Assembly (NCBI GenBank): GCA_030844565.1
Contig: JAUUNK010000295.1
Coordinates: 1 to 5,478 of the forward strand
DNA length: 5,478 nucleotides
Direction of reading: 5' to 3'
Source: Bacteroides ovatus
Lineage (GTDB): Bacteria; Bacteroidota; Bacteroidia; Bacteroidales; Bacteroidaceae
Shown: piece after piece, positions 5,015 through 5,478 of the stretch
Position numbering within the stretch: the stretch's first letter is position 1
Layout: every line of letters begins with the position of its first letter
Notes under the pieces: model-generated
The model's database searches: none
Told to the model about the DNA's origin: nothing
What the model saw: the letters and a program-made list of their open reading frames with translations, nothing else
Translations under genes and position numbers: made by a program

Positions 5015-5410
5015 TTAGGAATGATTTGGACGGCCTATAATTTGAGTAATTTTGGATGTGATTTTTCCTGATCCTGAATGATAGTAAGTGCCTGTTCCAT
5101 TAGGATCTACACTTATCCATTTAACAGAAGGTATCACAGTTCCTATTGAAAGTTCTTCATTCAAATTAAAACCGTTTAAATCAATATTAGAAATTGAATT
5201 TCCAGTCTTGTTTCCTGTTTCCCATCCTTGTGCTTGAGCACCTCTTACCTCAACTGTTGTAGTAGCACAAGGGGCTCCGTGCCCATCTTGGCCTTTTTTC
5301 CCTTTCTCACAATAGAAAAGGGCATCATAATCATAACAACTAGCTACATATTCTTGAGGTATGAAAACTTCTGATTCCAATATAGGCTTTATGTATTTCT
5401 TCTTTTCCAT
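5015..5410 (-). CDS. Leader-bearing small protein, putative RiPP precursor 1
   Basis: A 131-residue protein, first of three related precursors. The leader (residues 1-25) has the shared pattern M-x-K-K-x-Y-x-K-P, then E-x-F-x-P-x-E-Y-V-A-S-C with Cys25. Further cysteines are Cys34 and Cys48, bracketing a Gly/Lys-rich stretch (CEKGKKGQDGHGAPC). The rest is Gly/Asn/Thr/Ser rich. Residues 102-112 (DPNGTGTYYHS) resemble a degenerate Ca-binding loop. The C-terminus TQIIGRPNHS resembles DQIIIGNHS of the precursor at 3893-4246. It has no signal peptide or membrane segment; the leader is charged. The ATG at 5410 follows an A-run typical of Bacteroidetes starts and is the only start that gives the shared leader. 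The gene is AT-rich compared with the enzyme genes. Precursor status is inferred from the repeated leader and the neighbouring PqqD and radical SAM genes; the final product is unknown. More precursors could lie beyond the right edge. Confidence 0.82.
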   Translation of the reverse strand: MEKKKYIKPILESEVFIPQEYVASCYDYDALFYCEKGKKGQDGHGAPCATTTVEVRGAQAQGWETGNKTGNSISNIDLNGFNLNEELSIGTVIPSVKWISVDPNGTGTYYHSGSGKITSKITQIIGRPNHS

Positions 5411-5478
5411 TTTTTTTTGATTAAGTTCTTGAGAGACTATGGTGTATAAAAATTTGAAAATAATTGATTGACTGTAAA
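5411..5478 (-). other. Upstream region of precursor 1, cut by the window edge
   Basis: AT-rich 68-bp leader of precursor 1 ending in an A run just before the ATG, which replaces a Shine-Dalgarno site. No complete promoter can be recognised before the right edge. Confidence 0.35.

Noticed and set aside
5336..5410. V-A-S-C / V-A-A-C in the precursors as a lipoprotein lipobox
   Set aside because: The residues fit the box, but the preceding 20 residues are charged and lack the hydrophobic core needed for Sec export. A leader of a modified peptide fits better.
1..5478. tRNA, rRNA, CRISPR array or insertion sequence
   Set aside because: No cloverleaf-like stretch, no regularly spaced repeats and no transposase frame were seen. 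The repeats present are short palindromes and one inverted pair.

Overview
The window looks like part of a Bacteroidales genome (Bacteroides, Parabacteroides, Phocaeicola or a relative). Three features point that way: purine/A-rich stretches instead of Shine-Dalgarno sequences before start codons, AT-rich intergenic DNA, and a family of small proteins starting MKKKxYxKP. This is a judgement from style, not from a database match. Every gene I can support lies on the minus strand, so the cluster reads from high to low coordinates.

Layout in transcription order. (1) 5410-3893: three separate small genes of 131, 113 and 117 residues. They share a 25-residue N-terminal leader ending in E-Y-V-A-A/S-C and a C-terminus ending in N-H-S or N-V-S; the middles diverge. 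They look like peptide precursors (RiPP type). (2) 3583-2477: a radical SAM enzyme with a C-terminal SPASM domain. (3) 2464-1589: a P-loop kinase resembling HPr kinase. (4) 1571-1131: a small S24/S26-type serine peptidase. (5) 1134-853 and 618-349: two different PqqD-like leader-binding proteins. (6) 339 to the left edge: the N-terminal 113 residues of a nucleotidyltransferase-family protein (NTP_transf_5 type), cut by the window. Genes 2 to 5 are tightly packed: 12 and 17 bp gaps, then a 4-bp ATGA overlap. A 234-bp gap with two hairpins separates the two PqqD genes, and the second sits 9 bp before the nucleotidyltransferase.

Working model (inference). The PqqD-like proteins bind the shared leader and deliver the precursors to the radical SAM enzyme. 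The S24/S26 peptidase may cut near the V-A-A/S site before the invariant Cys25. The kinase may phosphorylate the C-terminal serine found in all three precursors, and the nucleotidyltransferase may extend or cap that phosphate. A related kinase/nucleotidyltransferase pair is known from lasso peptide clusters such as paeninodin and pseudomycoidin. Here it sits with a radical SAM enzyme and long precursors carrying EF-hand-like loops, and no lasso cyclase is visible. No exporter is visible, and both ends of the locus may continue outside the window.

The intergenic regions are rich in structure: nested hairpins at 698-743 and 763-795, hairpins at 3810-3865 and 4278-4318, two copies of a 15-bp palindrome at 4806-4820 and 4937-4951, and a 24/25-bp imperfect inverted repeat flanking the middle precursor gene.
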